A stretch of 64,000 bases of DNA from Streptomyces hoynatensis (GCF_003626535.1 NZ_RBAL01000002.1:1-64000); one strand, 5' to 3'; shown: positions 51,411-60,497, numbered from the stretch's first letter. Notes: generated by a model from the sequence alone, not told the origin. Numbers and translations are program-made.

Positions 51411-51602
51411 CGTGACCTCTCTCGTGCGTGCGTACGGAACAGCCGATGAAACGCGAACTCCCCACCGCCGCCGCGCCGGCCGCTTTCCCGGACCGTTTCC
51501 CCACCCGGTTTCCGGTAATGCCGCGAACCCGCCGCGCGGCGGTCGTGCCGGCCTCCGCCGGGCACCGGCGCCGCGCGTTGCCCGCGGTGGAGGACGCCTG
51601 GC

Positions 51603-51680
51603 GCGGCCGCCCGGTTGCGGCCTCGCCCGCGGCCCGGCTGCGGTCTCGCCGGCGGCCCCGCTGCGGTCTCGCCCGCGACC
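51603..51680. repeat. About 25-bp imperfect tandem repeat
   Basis: Three units related to GCGGCCCGGCTGCGGTCTCG follow one another with small length differences. They lie in non-coding DNA between two divergently transcribed genes. Confidence 0.6.
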
Positions 51681-51905
51681 AGAACGCGGGGGCGTTTGGT
51701 GAAGACGGTGAAGGCGCCGTGCGGCTTCCGTCCGGATTTTTCCTCCGGAAGGATTCCGATAATTATCGGTCTCGTCCGCTTGGGACGCGACCGTGAGGAG
51801 GGGGTTCACGGGCTCGATGCCGGGGCTGGGAGCCGCGGTGGGCGTGTTGAACAGGGACTATGCGAGACAAGGGAGTTGAGGCCCGGAGCGGGGTTCCCGG
51901 AATGC

Positions 51906-51946
51906 TTGCGGAAACTGTTGACACCCGACGGGGCCGGACCCACACT
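51906..51946 (+). promoter_or_regulatory. Xylanase 2 promoter with conserved upstream element
   Basis: TTGCGGAAACTGTTGACA includes the -35 box TTGACA and is followed after 17 bases by CACACT. It matches the xylanase 1 promoter (17 of 18 bases in the element, the same spacing). It predicts a leader of about 197 bases, against about 195 for the other gene. Confidence 0.75.
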
Positions 51947-52117
51947 TCCGGCATCGAGAGGCCGTAAGCACCGTTGACTCGGGTCTTCCGCGCGACCCGG
52001 TCGGCTCCGGGCGCCGCCCGCCCGGCGTCCTGACCCGGCCTCCCCGTGTCGCACGAGCCGACGCGCGGTCGGCGTCCCCACGGGCACCCACAGGCCCGCC
52101 GAGTCGGATCACGCTGC

Positions 52118-52131
52118 CTGGCCTCCGCCAG
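52118..52131 (+). promoter_or_regulatory. Leader hairpin before the xylanase 2 ribosome-binding site
   Basis: CTGGC-CTCC-GCCAG forms the same small hairpin as in front of xylanase 1, here about ten bases upstream of the AGGAGG that precedes the ATG. Confidence 0.6.
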
Positions 52132-52149
52132 CCATCACCAGGAGGAAGC

Positions 52150-52851
52150 ATGAACATGGACGACAGTGCCCCCCACAGCGCGCCCAGGAACGGCATCAGC
52201 CGCAGGGGCTTCATCGGCGGCGCCGGCACGCTGGCGCTGGCCTCGTCCGCGCTGATACTGCCCGGCACCGCGCACGCGGACACGACCATCACGAACAACC
52301 AGACCGGCACCGACAACGGCTACTACTACTCGTTCTGGACGGCGGGCGGCGGGTCGGTCTCCATGACCCTGCGCTCCGGAGGCAGTTACAGCACCTCCTG
52401 GTCGAACTGCAACAACTTCGTCTGCGGGAAGGGCTGGAGCAACGGGAGCCGCCGGACCGTCAGCTACTCGGGCAGCTTCAACCCCTCGGGCAACGGCTAC
52501 CTGGCGCTGTACGGCTGGACCTCCAACCCGCTGGTCGAGTACTACATCGTCGACAACTGGGGCTCCTACCGGCCCACCGGCACCTACAAGGGCACGGTCT
52601 CCAGCGACGGCGGCACGTACGACGTGTACCAGACGACCCGCTACAACGCCCCCTCGGTCGAGGGCACCAGGACGTTCAACCAGTACTGGAGCGTCCGGCA
52701 GTCGAAGAAGACCGGCGGCACCATCACCACCGGCAACCACTTCGACGCCTGGTCCAGGTACGGCATGCCCCTGGGCAGCTTCGTCTACTACATGATCCTC
52801 GCGACCGAGGGCTACCAGAGCAGCGGCAGCTCCAACCTCACCGTGAGCTGA
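52150..52851 (+). CDS. Secreted GH11 endo-1,4-beta-xylanase, copy 2
   Basis: The 233-residue preprotein has a twin-arginine signal ([10 protein letters not shown], cut after AHA43) and one GH11 domain. Nucleophile Glu130 lies in [13 protein letters not shown], acid/base Glu220 in ATEGYQSSG, and the conserved [10 protein letters not shown] is present. It lacks a binding module. Compared with xylanase 1 it differs mainly in surface loops (for example [10 protein letters not shown] and [10 protein letters not shown]), so the two may differ in substrate preference or pH range. AGGAGG precedes the ATG. Promoter and leader are shared with copy 1. Confidence 0.96.
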   Translation: MNMDDSAPHSAPRNGISRRGFIGGAGTLALASSALILPGTAHADTTITNNQTGTDNGYYYSFWTAGGGSVSMTLRSGGSYSTSWSNCNNFVCGKGWSNGSRRTVSYSGSFNPSGNGYLALYGWTSNPLVEYYIVDNWGSYRPTGTYKGTVSSDGGTYDVYQTTRYNAPSVEGTRTFNQYWSVRQSKKTGGTITTGNHFDAWSRYGMPLGSFVYYMILATEGYQSSGSSNLTVS

Positions 52852-53024
52852 GCCTCCCCACCCGGCGGGCCCCCGGCCGGGGTGCCGACCCCTCCCCGGC
52901 CGGGGCGCCGCCCGCCGCGGGCCGGTTCACGGGCGGGAGCACCGCACCCGGCGCGGCGGCCCCCAGCCGCCGCGCCACGGGCCGCCGGATGCCGCCGGAT
53001 GCCGCCCGGGCCGCCCGAATGCGG

Positions 53025-53054
53025 TTGCCCGCCGTTCGGGCGCCGCACTACCGT
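53025..53054 (+). promoter_or_regulatory. Promoter for a leaderless mRNA
   Basis: TTGCCC and TACCGT are separated by 18 bases. The GTG start codon begins 7 bases after the -10 box, and no ribosome-binding site is present. Confidence 0.5.
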
Positions 53055-53060
53055 GCCGCG

Positions 53061-53714
53061 GTGGAACTCTTCTCACGCTCGTGGACGGCGCTGCGCGCGG
53101 CGGTCGGCGCGCTGTCCGGCGAGGACTGGGAGCGGCCCTCGGGCTGCCGCGGCTGGCTGGTGCGGGACCTGGTGTGCCACCTGATCATCGACGCCCAGGA
53201 CGTCCTGATCACGCTGGTCACCCCCGTCGAGGCGGAACCGACCGCGGACGCGGTCACCTACTGGAAGGTCGTCGAGCCGCCCACCGGCGAAGACCCGCTC
53301 GACGCGCTGATTCCCCGGCTCGCCGCCGCCTACGGCGACATGGAACTGCTCAGGTTCCACTTCGACGACGTCGGCTCCGCCGCCGGGCGCGCCGCCGAAC
53401 TCGCCGACCCGCACGCCCGCGTCGGCACCCAGGAGATGGTGCTGACCGCAGGGGACTACCTGAGGGCGTACGTCCTGGAGTGGACCCTGCACCACCTCGA
53501 CCTGATCGCGCACCTGCCCGCGGCGGCGGAACCGCCCGCCGAGACCCTCGCCGCGGCCCGCGCGGCGCTGGAGGAGATCGCCGGGGCGCCGATCCCGGCC
53601 GCGATCGCCGACCGGGACGCGCTGCTGATCGGCACCGGGCGCCGCGCGCCCACCGGCGAGGAGACGGCCGCGCTGGGCGCGTTCGCCGCGAGACTCCCGC
53701 TCCCCCTCGGCTGA
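53061..53714 (+). CDS. Mycothiol-dependent maleylpyruvate isomerase-like (DinB-fold) protein
   Basis: The 217-residue protein has the N-terminal DinB/MDMPI four-helix bundle: LFSRSWTALRAAVGALSGEDWERPSGCRGWLVRDLVCHLIID, with the metal-type His in VCHLI and further His in TLHHLDLIAHLP. These actinobacterial proteins are thought to use mycothiol as thiol cofactor for detoxification or isomerisation. The GTG at 53061 gives the normal family start and matches a leaderless promoter. Confidence 0.85.
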   Translation: MELFSRSWTALRAAVGALSGEDWERPSGCRGWLVRDLVCHLIIDAQDVLITLVTPVEAEPTADAVTYWKVVEPPTGEDPLDALIPRLAAAYGDMELLRFHFDDVGSAAGRAAELADPHARVGTQEMVLTAGDYLRAYVLEWTLHHLDLIAHLPAAAEPPAETLAAARAALEEIAGAPIPAAIADRDALLIGTGRRAPTGEETAALGAFAARLPLPLG

Positions 53715-53788
53715 CCGGCCGCGGCCCGCCCGCCCCGAACGCCGCCTGTCCGGGAGGAAGGGCCCACGCCCGGGCGGGGACGCGGCTG

Positions 53789-53995
53789 CTAGGCCGGTCC
53801 GGTGCCCCCGTCGCCGTCCCTGGCGTCGGCGCCGATGCCGAACGACGCGTCGACGCGGGCCTTTTCCGCCTCAAGCAGGGACCGCACCACCCGGTCCACC
53901 GTGCGGTGCGACAACTCGGCGTACCCGCTGAGCCACTCGGCGAGCGACGCGGGCAGGGTCACGGTGATGCGGCGCGTGCCGGGCGGCCGGGTCAT
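53789..53995 (-). CDS. Ribbon-helix-helix-like small protein
   Basis: The 68-residue protein begins with a basic strand and RHH-type helices (RRITVTLPASLAEWLSGYAEL, RTVDRVVRSLLEAEKARVD) and ends in an acidic, Gly-rich tail. RHH proteins bind DNA as dimers and are often antitoxins. No toxin gene lies next to it, so it is either an orphan regulator or has lost its partner. Confidence 0.6.
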   Translation of the reverse strand: MTRPPGTRRITVTLPASLAEWLSGYAELSHRTVDRVVRSLLEAEKARVDASFGIGADARDGDGGTGPA

Positions 53996-54094
53996 GCCGG
54001 AAGCGTAGCCGCCGCCGGTGGCCCGCCCGCCCCGAACGCCGCCCGCCGCCCCGGGTGGGCGGGGCGGCGGGGGCCGGGTGCCGGGGCCGCGGTC

Positions 54095-54397
54095 CTAGCC
54101 GCGGTCCGCGGGCCCGGTGCCCGGGTAGGCGCCGAGGGCCGTGACCTCCTCCCTGACGGGGTCGCCGTCCAGGCGGTCCACGAGGGTGCGCTGGAACTCC
54201 CCGAATGCGGCCAGCTTCTGCAGGCCCTCGCCGTCGACGACGTGGACGAAGGTGACGCCGTCCGCCAGCCGGAAGGCGCTGTACCGCAGTCCGGCCGGGG
54301 CCGTGGCCGCCAGTTCCGCGAAGACCCGCCCGATCAGCCGCTGGTTCTCCTCGGCCGCTTCCGGCCTGGTCCGGTAGCGGATCACCGCCGTGCCCAT
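54095..54397 (-). CDS. Antibiotic-biosynthesis-monooxygenase-like (ABM) domain protein
   Basis: The 100-residue protein has the dimeric alpha/beta-barrel ferredoxin-like pattern: AVIRYRTRPEAAEENQRLIGRVFAEL, LRYSAFRLADGVTFVHVV, then EFQRTLVDRL. Family members oxidise quinol-like compounds without cofactor or act as small-molecule binding proteins. GAGGAGAG precedes the ATG at 54397. It is divergent from the MFS-sigma factor operon. Confidence 0.75.
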   Translation of the reverse strand: MGTAVIRYRTRPEAAEENQRLIGRVFAELAATAPAGLRYSAFRLADGVTFVHVVDGEGLQKLAAFGEFQRTLVDRLDGDPVREEVTALGAYPGTGPADRG

Positions 54398-54550
54398 GAG
54401 GCTCTCCTCGCTGTGGTGCCGTCGCCGGCGTCCGCCGCCGGCGTCTGTCGCCGATGCCGACAAGGCGGGAGGCGTTTTCTCATCGCCGATGAATGGGGCG
54501 GCCCCCCGCTGTCCGTATCCGTGACAGTGACGCCTCCCGAAGGACCTCTC

Positions 54551-55972
54551 GTGGGCAGCAAGGAACGGACGACCGCAGAACAGCGCTGGGTGCTGAGCCT
54601 GGCCTCGATCGGCGCGGTGATGGTGGCGCTCGACGCGCTGGTGGTGGCGGCGGCGCTCGGCACCGTCAAGGAGGAGCTCGGCGCCTCGATCGAGCAGCTG
54701 GAGTGGGCGGTGAACGCGTACACCCTCAGCTTCGCGATGCTGCTGCTGATCGCGGCGGCGCTGGGCGAACGGTGGGGCAGGCGGCGGATCTTCGCGGCGG
54801 GCCTCGGGGTGTTCTCGGCCGCCTCGGCCGGCTGCGCGCTGGCCCCTTCCATCCAGTGGCTGATCGCCGCCAGGGCCGCCCAGGGGGTGGGGGCGGCGGC
54901 CGTGATGCCGCTGGCGATGAGCCTGCTGGGCGCGGCCTTCCCGCCCGAGCGCCGGGGCTGGGCGACCGGCGTCTTCAGCGGCCTGAGCGGCCTCGGCGTG
55001 CTGGGCGGCCCGGTGGTGGGCGGCGCCGTGACCGAGGGGCTCGCCTGGCAGTGGATCTTCTGGATCAACGTGCCCGTGGGGGCGGTGGCGATCTGGCTGG
55101 TGCTGCTGCGGATCGGCGAGAGCAGCGGGACGGCCCGCCGCCTCGACCCGGCCGGGGCCGCCCTCGTCTCGCTGGCGGTCCTCGGCCTGGTGTGGGGGGT
55201 CGTCCGCGGCGAGCCGGCCGGCTGGGGGAGCGCCGAGGTGCTCGGCGCGTTCCTGGCCGGCGGGCTGCTGCTGGCGGCGTTCTGGGTCTGGGAGAACCAC
55301 GCGCCGCAGCCGATGGTGCCGCCCGCCTTCTTCAGGTCGCGGGCGTTCTCGGCGGGCAACGCGGCGGGCTTCTTCCTCACCGCCGCGCTGTTCGGCGCCG
55401 TGTTCTTCATGGCGCAGTACCTGCAGGTGGCCTTCGGCGCCGGCCCCCTGGAGGCCGGGCTGCGGCTGCTGCCGTGGACCGCGACGCTCTTCGTGGTGGC
55501 GCCGGTGGCCGGGCGACTTGTGGACCGGGTCGGCGAACGCCCGCTGATCGTGACGGGCTTGGGGCTGAAGGCCGTCGGCATGTGGTGGATCGGGCAGGCC
55601 GCCGGCGGCTCGGTGCGGTACGCCGAGCTCGTGGTGCCGCTGGTCGTGGCCGGGTGCGGCGTCTCGATGGCGCTGCCGGCGACGCAGAGCGCGACCGTCG
55701 GGGCGCTGCCCCGCGAGGCCGTCGGCATCGCCTCCGGGGTCTACGGCATGACCAGGCAACTCGGGGGAGCCGTCGGCGTGGCCGTGCTGGGTGCGGTGTT
55801 CGCCGCCGCCGGGGGATACGGGGACTTCACGACCGGATTCGGCAGGGCCCTGACCGTCTGCGCCCTGCTGTCCCTGCTCGGGGCGCTCGCCGGGCTGGCC
55901 GTCGGGCGCGGGGCGGCAGCGCCCTCGGGCGCCCCGGCCGCGCGCCCCGGGCGGGTGGGGGTGCGGCGGTGA
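54551..55972 (+). CDS. MFS drug-type exporter (14-TM, EmrB/QacA subfamily)
   Basis: The 473-residue protein has about 14 hydrophobic segments and DHA2-type motifs: the LDALVVAAALGTVKEELGAS start, LEWAVNAYTLSFA, GERWGRRRIF loop, GVGAAAVMPLAMSLL, the motif C-like GLSGLGVLGGPVVGG and WQWIFWINVPVG. It exports amphiphilic compounds using the proton gradient. The GTG at 54551 follows GAAGGA. Its TGA overlaps the GTG of a sigma factor gene, an unusual pairing. Confidence 0.92.
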   Translation: MGSKERTTAEQRWVLSLASIGAVMVALDALVVAAALGTVKEELGASIEQLEWAVNAYTLSFAMLLLIAAALGERWGRRRIFAAGLGVFSAASAGCALAPSIQWLIAARAAQGVGAAAVMPLAMSLLGAAFPPERRGWATGVFSGLSGLGVLGGPVVGGAVTEGLAWQWIFWINVPVGAVAIWLVLLRIGESSGTARRLDPAGAALVSLAVLGLVWGVVRGEPAGWGSAEVLGAFLAGGLLLAAFWVWENHAPQPMVPPAFFRSRAFSAGNAAGFFLTAALFGAVFFMAQYLQVAFGAGPLEAGLRLLPWTATLFVVAPVAGRLVDRVGERPLIVTGLGLKAVGMWWIGQAAGGSVRYAELVVPLVVAGCGVSMALPATQSATVGALPREAVGIASGVYGMTRQLGGAVGVAVLGAVFAAAGGYGDFTTGFGRALTVCALLSLLGALAGLAVGRGAAAPSGAPAARPGRVGVRR

Positions 55973-56949
55973 GCCTGGAGGCCGAGTTCGCGCGGTACCG
56001 GGGGGAGTTGATCGCGCACTGCTACCGGATGCTGGGCTCGCTGCACGACGCGGAGGACGTGGTGCAGGAGACGTACCTGCGGGCCTGGCGGGGGTTCGCG
56101 GACTTCGAGGGGCGTTCCTCGGTCAGGACCTGGCTCTACCGGATCGCCACCCGGCTCAGCCTGAACGCCCTCAAGCACAGCAGCCGCCGGCTTGTGCCCT
56201 CCGCGCTGGGCGCGCCGGGCGGCGATCCGGGCGCACTTGAGGCGCCGTTGCTTGAGTCGGGCTGGCTGGAGCCGTTCCCCGACCGGCTGCTCGGCGGCGA
56301 CCCGGCCCTGGTGGTGGGGGCCAGGCAGAGCCTGCGGCTCGCGCTGATCGCCGCATTGCAGCATCTGCCGCCGCGGCAGCGGGCCGTGCTGATCTTCCGG
56401 GACGTGCTGGCCTGGCCGGCCGCCGAGGTGGCCGCGCTGCTCGGCACGACGACCGCGGCGGTCAACAGCTCGCTCCAGCGCGCCCGCTCCCGGCTCGCCG
56501 AACTCGCGCCCGCGGAGGAGGAGTTCGGCGAGCCCGAGGAGCCCGGGCGCCGCGCGCTCCTGGACCGGTACGCCAGGGCGTTCGAACGGGCGGACCTGGC
56601 GGCCCTGGAGGGCCTGCTGACCGAGGACGTGCGCTGGGAGATGCCGCCCGTGCCCACCTGGTTCCGCGGGCGCCGGGAGGTCATGCGGCTGCTCGCGGCC
56701 AAGCTCAGGCCGGGGGAGGGGCTGCGGTTCCTGGTGGAGAGCTCGGCCAACGGGCGGCCCGCCTTCGCCCTGTACGGCCGTGCGGGGGACGGGAGTTACC
56801 GCGCGCGCTACCTCCAGGTGCTGACGCTGACCGGGGAGGGGCTGGCCGGGGTGCTCGCCTTCCACCGGCCCGGCCTCTTCCCCTTCTTCGGCCTGCCGGC
56901 CGAGCTCCCGGCCCCCGCGCCCGCGTCCCGCCGCGGGGCCGCGCGCTGA
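55969..56949 (+). CDS. ECF sigma factor with SnoaL-like C-terminal domain
   Basis: The 326-residue protein has sigma region 2 at about 5-75 (FARYRGELIAHCYRMLGSLHDAEDVVQETYLRAWRGF, TWLYRIATRLSLNAL) and region 4 at about 125-180 (LIAALQHLPPRQRAVLIFRDVLAWPAAEVAALLGTTTAAVNSSLQRARSRL). A SnoaL/NTF2-like domain follows at about 190-310 (EDVRWEMPPVPTWFRGRREVM). This long architecture usually lacks an anti-sigma partner, the extra domain being regulatory. It is translationally coupled to the MFS exporter gene. Confidence 0.93.
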   Translation: MSLEAEFARYRGELIAHCYRMLGSLHDAEDVVQETYLRAWRGFADFEGRSSVRTWLYRIATRLSLNALKHSSRRLVPSALGAPGGDPGALEAPLLESGWLEPFPDRLLGGDPALVVGARQSLRLALIAALQHLPPRQRAVLIFRDVLAWPAAEVAALLGTTTAAVNSSLQRARSRLAELAPAEEEFGEPEEPGRRALLDRYARAFERADLAALEGLLTEDVRWEMPPVPTWFRGRREVMRLLAAKLRPGEGLRFLVESSANGRPAFALYGRAGDGSYRARYLQVLTLTGEGLAGVLAFHRPGLFPFFGLPAELPAPAPASRRGAAR

Positions 56950-57079
56950 ACCCGTCCGATGCGGCCGCCCGTTGCGGCGGCCCGCCGAGCCGGTCTGCCG
57001 AGCCGGCCCGGTGCGGCCGGGCCCGCGCGTGGCGCGCCGGCCCGGCCCGGAAGACTGCGGGCGGGGCGCGGCGGCCGGT

Positions 57080-57108
57080 TTGACGCCCCAATGGATAACC
57101 GTTAAGTA
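57080..57108 (+). promoter_or_regulatory. Promoter of the PadR-ABC operon with palindromic operator
   Basis: TTGACG and TAAGTA are 17 bases apart. The perfect palindrome TAAC-C-GTTA (57096-57104) overlaps the upstream edge of the -10 box. A PadR dimer bound there would block RNA polymerase, so autorepression of the operon is likely. Confidence 0.65.
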
Positions 57109-57139
57109 TGGTGGGCGTGCGTGGAGGGGTCGGTCGGGC

Positions 57140-57682
57140 GTGCAAGACGTGGTGCTGGCGCTGCTGGTCAAGGAGCCGTCACATGGGTACGACCTGCGCA
57201 GACGGCTGGCGGCTGCGCTCGGGCCGCTGGGCGGGACGCTGAACGCGGGGCAGATCTACGTGACGCTCACCCGGCTGGAGAAGGCCGGTCTCGTCGTCCG
57301 CGAGCGCGAGGAGACGCCGGTGCGCGGCCCGCGGCGCAAGGTGTACGCGCTGACCGCGGCCGGACGGGAACGGGTGGCCGCGTGGCTGGCCGAAAGCCCG
57401 GGGCCCGGCGCGGAGGTGACGGCGGTTCACCTGAAGCTGGTGGCCGCCGCCGAGTCGGGCCTGGCCGATCCGCTCGCGCTCGTGGACGCGCGGCGGCGGG
57501 AGCTGCTCCGCAGCCTCGCCGAGGCCCAGCGCGCCGCCCTCGCCCACGACACGGACTCGGAGGCCGGACTGCTCCTGGAGGGCATCGCCCTGCGCCTGCA
57601 GGCCGATCTGCGCTGGCTGGAGGCGTGCCGGCGGACCTGGTCCGCCCGAACGCCGCGGGGAAGAGGCGGAGGAGACGGATGA
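57140..57682 (+). CDS. PadR-family transcriptional regulator
   Basis: The 180-residue protein has the PadR winged helix (VLALLVKEPSHGYDLRRRLAAALG, LNAGQIYVTLTRLEKAGLVVREREE, RKVYALTAAGRERVAAWLAE) and a C-terminal helical dimerisation part. It precedes and overlaps the ABC ATPase gene (ATGA), so it probably represses its own operon until a drug-like ligand binds. The GTG at 57140 follows GGAGGGG at a rather long distance. Confidence 0.92.
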   Translation: MQDVVLALLVKEPSHGYDLRRRLAAALGPLGGTLNAGQIYVTLTRLEKAGLVVREREETPVRGPRRKVYALTAAGRERVAAWLAESPGPGAEVTAVHLKLVAAAESGLADPLALVDARRRELLRSLAEAQRAALAHDTDSEAGLLLEGIALRLQADLRWLEACRRTWSARTPRGRGGGDG

Positions 57683-58632
57683 GCGGAGAGAGGCGGCGGG
57701 CCACGGGCCGGTCGCGGCGCAGGGGCGCGGAGGGGACGCCGGGCCCGGGAGGGCTGCCGCGCGCGGGTGCGGGCCGCCGGGCGGCCGGGACGCCGGGGCC
57801 GGTGCTGCGGGCGGTCGGCCTGGCGCGCAGCTTCGGGCAGGACGAGAGCCTGGTGTGGGCCGTCGGCGGGATGGACCTCGACGTTCCCGCCGGGCAGACC
57901 CTCGCCGTGACCGGCCCGAGCGGCTGCGGCAAGTCGACGCTGCTGCAACTCCTCGGCGGCCTCGACCGGCCCACCGAGGGCGAGGTGTGGCTCGGCGGGC
58001 GGCGCATCGACCGGCTCCGGGAACGGGCGCTGGCGAGGCTGCGGCGCCGCGCGGTGGGCTTCGTCTTCCAGGACTTCCACCTGATGGACGAGTTGAGCGC
58101 GGCGCAGAACGTCGAGCTGCCCGCGCTGCTCGCCGGCGCCTCACCGCCCGCCGCCCGCCGCCGCGCCGCCGCGCTCCTGGACCGGGTCGGGCTCGCCGCC
58201 CGGGCCCGGCACCTGCCCGCTCAGCTGTCCGGGGGGCAGCGGCAGCGGGTCGCCATCGCCCGCGCCCTGGTCAACGAGCCGCTGGTGGTGCTCGCGGACG
58301 AGCCCACGGGAAACCTGGACAGCGCCGCGACCCACGACATCCTCCGGCTCTTCGACGAACTGCGGGCCGCCGGCCAGACCCTGGTCCTGGTCACCCATGA
58401 CGAGCGCGTCGCCGCCACCGCCGACCGCGTCGTCTCCCTGCGCGACGGGCTGCCGGCCGACGACACCCGCCTGGACGGCGTGGGCAACGGGGGCGGGGCG
58501 GGCAACCTGGACGGCCCGGGCGGCCCGGACGGCCCGGACGGCGTGGACGGGATGCCGGACGTGGACGGCGGCGCGGGGCGGGGCAACGGCGCGGGCTTCG
58601 GGCTCGACGCGCTGCTGCACTGGGAGGACTGA
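57679..58632 (+). CDS. MacB/LolD-type ABC transporter ATPase
   Basis: The 317-residue ATPase has Walker A (GPSGCGKST), FVFQDFHLMDELSAAQNVELP, signature LSGGQRQRVAIARAL, Walker B (LVVLADEPTGNLD) and H-loop (LVTHDE). This is the classic subfamily that works with FtsX-like permeases. It carries an Arg/Gly-rich N-terminal extension of about 40 residues and an unusual Gly/Asp-rich tract near residues 275-305. It is translationally coupled to PadR and followed two bases later by the permease gene. Confidence 0.94.
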   Translation: MSGERRRATGRSRRRGAEGTPGPGGLPRAGAGRRAAGTPGPVLRAVGLARSFGQDESLVWAVGGMDLDVPAGQTLAVTGPSGCGKSTLLQLLGGLDRPTEGEVWLGGRRIDRLRERALARLRRRAVGFVFQDFHLMDELSAAQNVELPALLAGASPPAARRRAAALLDRVGLAARARHLPAQLSGGQRQRVAIARALVNEPLVVLADEPTGNLDSAATHDILRLFDELRAAGQTLVLVTHDERVAATADRVVSLRDGLPADDTRLDGVGNGGGAGNLDGPGGPDGPDGVDGMPDVDGGAGRGNGAGFGLDALLHWED

Positions 58633-58634
58633 CC

Positions 58635-60410
58635 GTGGGACACCTGCTGCTGACCTGGCGACTGCTCCTCCACGACCTGCGCCGCCGCCCCGGCGAGACC
58701 CTCGTCTTCCTGCTCGCCGTCACCGTGGCCACCGGCTCGCTGACCCTCGGGCTGGCGGTCGGCGACGCGGTGACCACCGCCTACACGAAGACCCGCGAGG
58801 CCACCGCAGGCCCCGACCTCACCGCCATCACGACGGCCGATGACCCCTCCGGCCTGGCCGAACGCCTCGCCCACGCGCCCGGGGTGGAGGAGGTGACCGG
58901 GCCGGTCCTCGCGTTCGACACCACCGTCCTCGCGCACGGCAGGTCCGCACGCTCCTCGGTCGAGGGCCGGGAGGAGGAGCCGTCCGCCGTGGACCGGCCG
59001 CTGGTGACCTCGGGGACCTGGGTGCGTCCCGGCGGCGCGGTCGTGGAACGCGGCTTCGCCCGGGCCCTCGGGGTGCGCGTCGGCGACCGCGTCACCATCG
59101 GCGGGCGCGACTACCAGGTCGCCGGGATCGCGATCAGCGCGGCCACCCCGGTGTACCCCCACAGCGACTGGGCCCAGGGACCGGGCCCCTCGGAACGCGG
59201 CGGCCGGATCTGGCTCACCACCGCCGACACCCGCGCGGCGGCGGGCGACGCGCCCACCGTCCACCTGATCCACCTGAGGCTGGCCGACCCGGAGGCGGCG
59301 GCCTCCTGGAGCGACGCCGTCCTCACCGCGGAGCTCAGGGGCGAGGACTGGGTCAACACCCACCCCTGGCAGGGCGTCCTCCGGTCGGACCGCACCATGA
59401 TCGGGGCCGTTCAGCCCACCCTGGTGGTCGGCGGCTGGCTGCTGGCCGTCGCCGCGGTCGTGACCCTCGCGGCGCTCGCCGCCGTGCGCGTCACCCGCGA
59501 CAGCCGGCGCGCCGCCCGGCTCAAGGCCGCCGGCGCCGGCCCGGGCGCCGTCACCCTCGTCCTGCTGGCGCAGCCCCTGCTGCTGACCCTGCTGGCCACC
59601 GCGCTCGGGCTGACCGCGGGCACGCTGGCCGCGCCCCACCTGGTCGATCCCGGCGCCGGGCTTCTCCACCCGGTGGTCCCCCCGGGCTCCGGCGCCGTCC
59701 TTGCCGCGGTCCTCCTCGCCGCCGTGGTCGCCCTGACGGGCGCGCTCGCCCCCGCCGTGCGCGCCGCCCGCGCGAGCACCGCCCAGGCCCTGGCCGAGCC
59801 GGGGCGCGCGTTCACCCACCACCCGCGCCTGAATGCGGCGACGGCGTACCTGCCGACGCCGCTGCTGCTCGGCGTCCGGCTGCTCGCCAGGCGGCCGGGA
59901 CGCGCCGCCCTGGCCTCCGCCGGCACGGCCGCCACCACGATCATGGTCACCGCGCTGCTCGCCTTCCACGCCGAACTCGGCACCGCCCCGACGGCCCTGA
60001 CCTCGGGCCCGATGGAGGCGCGGACCGACCAGACCGGCCGGGTACTGCTCGGGGTCACCCTCGTGCTGGTGGCGCTCTCCACGCTCAACACCGTGCTCCT
60101 GGGCCGGAGCACCGCCGTGCAGGCCCGGCGTTCCCTGACCGTCGCCCGCACCCTCGGCGCCACCCCGGGACAGGTCGTCGCGGCGCTGTGCGTGGCGCAA
60201 CTCCTGCCCGCGGCACCCGGGGTGGCGTTCGGCATCCCCACCGGGCTCGGCCTGTACTGGTTCTTCGGCACCCAGGTCACGCCTCCCGGCCTGTGGCTGC
60301 TCGCCGCGGCGTGCGCCATCCTGCTCGCCGTCGCGGCGCTGACCGCGCTCCCCGCGTGGCTGCACACCCGCGAGCCCGCCGGGCGCGTGCTCGGCGCCGC
60401 CGCCGTCTGA
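58635..60410 (+). CDS. FtsX-like ABC transporter permease
   Basis: The 591-residue permease has an N-terminal membrane helix (LVFLLAVTVATGSLTLGLAVG), a large extracytoplasmic domain (about residues 50-255), then at least seven further helices with FtsX motifs (RAARLKAAGAGPGAVTLVLLAQPLLL and RRSLTVARTLGATPGQVVAALCVAQLLPA). With the upstream ATPase it should form a MacB-like exporter or mechanotransmission complex. A 20-bp palindrome 67 bases downstream ends the operon. Confidence 0.93.
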   Translation: MGHLLLTWRLLLHDLRRRPGETLVFLLAVTVATGSLTLGLAVGDAVTTAYTKTREATAGPDLTAITTADDPSGLAERLAHAPGVEEVTGPVLAFDTTVLAHGRSARSSVEGREEEPSAVDRPLVTSGTWVRPGGAVVERGFARALGVRVGDRVTIGGRDYQVAGIAISAATPVYPHSDWAQGPGPSERGGRIWLTTADTRAAAGDAPTVHLIHLRLADPEAAASWSDAVLTAELRGEDWVNTHPWQGVLRSDRTMIGAVQPTLVVGGWLLAVAAVVTLAALAAVRVTRDSRRAARLKAAGAGPGAVTLVLLAQPLLLTLLATALGLTAGTLAAPHLVDPGAGLLHPVVPPGSGAVLAAVLLAAVVALTGALAPAVRAARASTAQALAEPGRAFTHHPRLNAATAYLPTPLLLGVRLLARRPGRAALASAGTAATTIMVTALLAFHAELGTAPTALTSGPMEARTDQTGRVLLGVTLVLVALSTLNTVLLGRSTAVQARRSLTVARTLGATPGQVVAALCVAQLLPAAPGVAFGIPTGLGLYWFFGTQVTPPGLWLLAAACAILLAVAALTALPAWLHTREPAGRVLGAAAV

Positions 60411-60477
60411 CGGCCTCCGCGGCCGGGGCCGAAGGCCGGTTCCCGCCCCGCGCGTTGCCGAGGGGAGGGCGTCCGGT

Positions 60478-60497
60478 GCGCCAGGCGCGCCTGGCGC
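60478..60497. terminator. 20-bp perfect palindrome, bidirectional terminator
   Basis: GCGCCAGGCGCGCCTGGCGC is perfectly self-complementary and lies between convergent genes. GGGGCGTCACGGCG direct repeats follow at about 60576-60608. Confidence 0.65.

Larger units (their letters stand above)
51411..52149. other. Long intergenic region upstream of xylanase 2
   Basis: The 739 bases hold no supported gene. 51603-51680 contains three imperfect copies of a roughly 25-bp unit (GCGGTCTCGCC words). 51740-51770 has a small AT-richer patch. The right part contains the xylanase promoter and leader described separately. Confidence 0.55.

Noticed and set aside
53789..53995. Toxin-antitoxin module
   Set aside because: Only the RHH-like protein is present. 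The neighbours are a DinB-type enzyme and a monooxygenase-like protein, and no toxin-sized ORF adjoins it.
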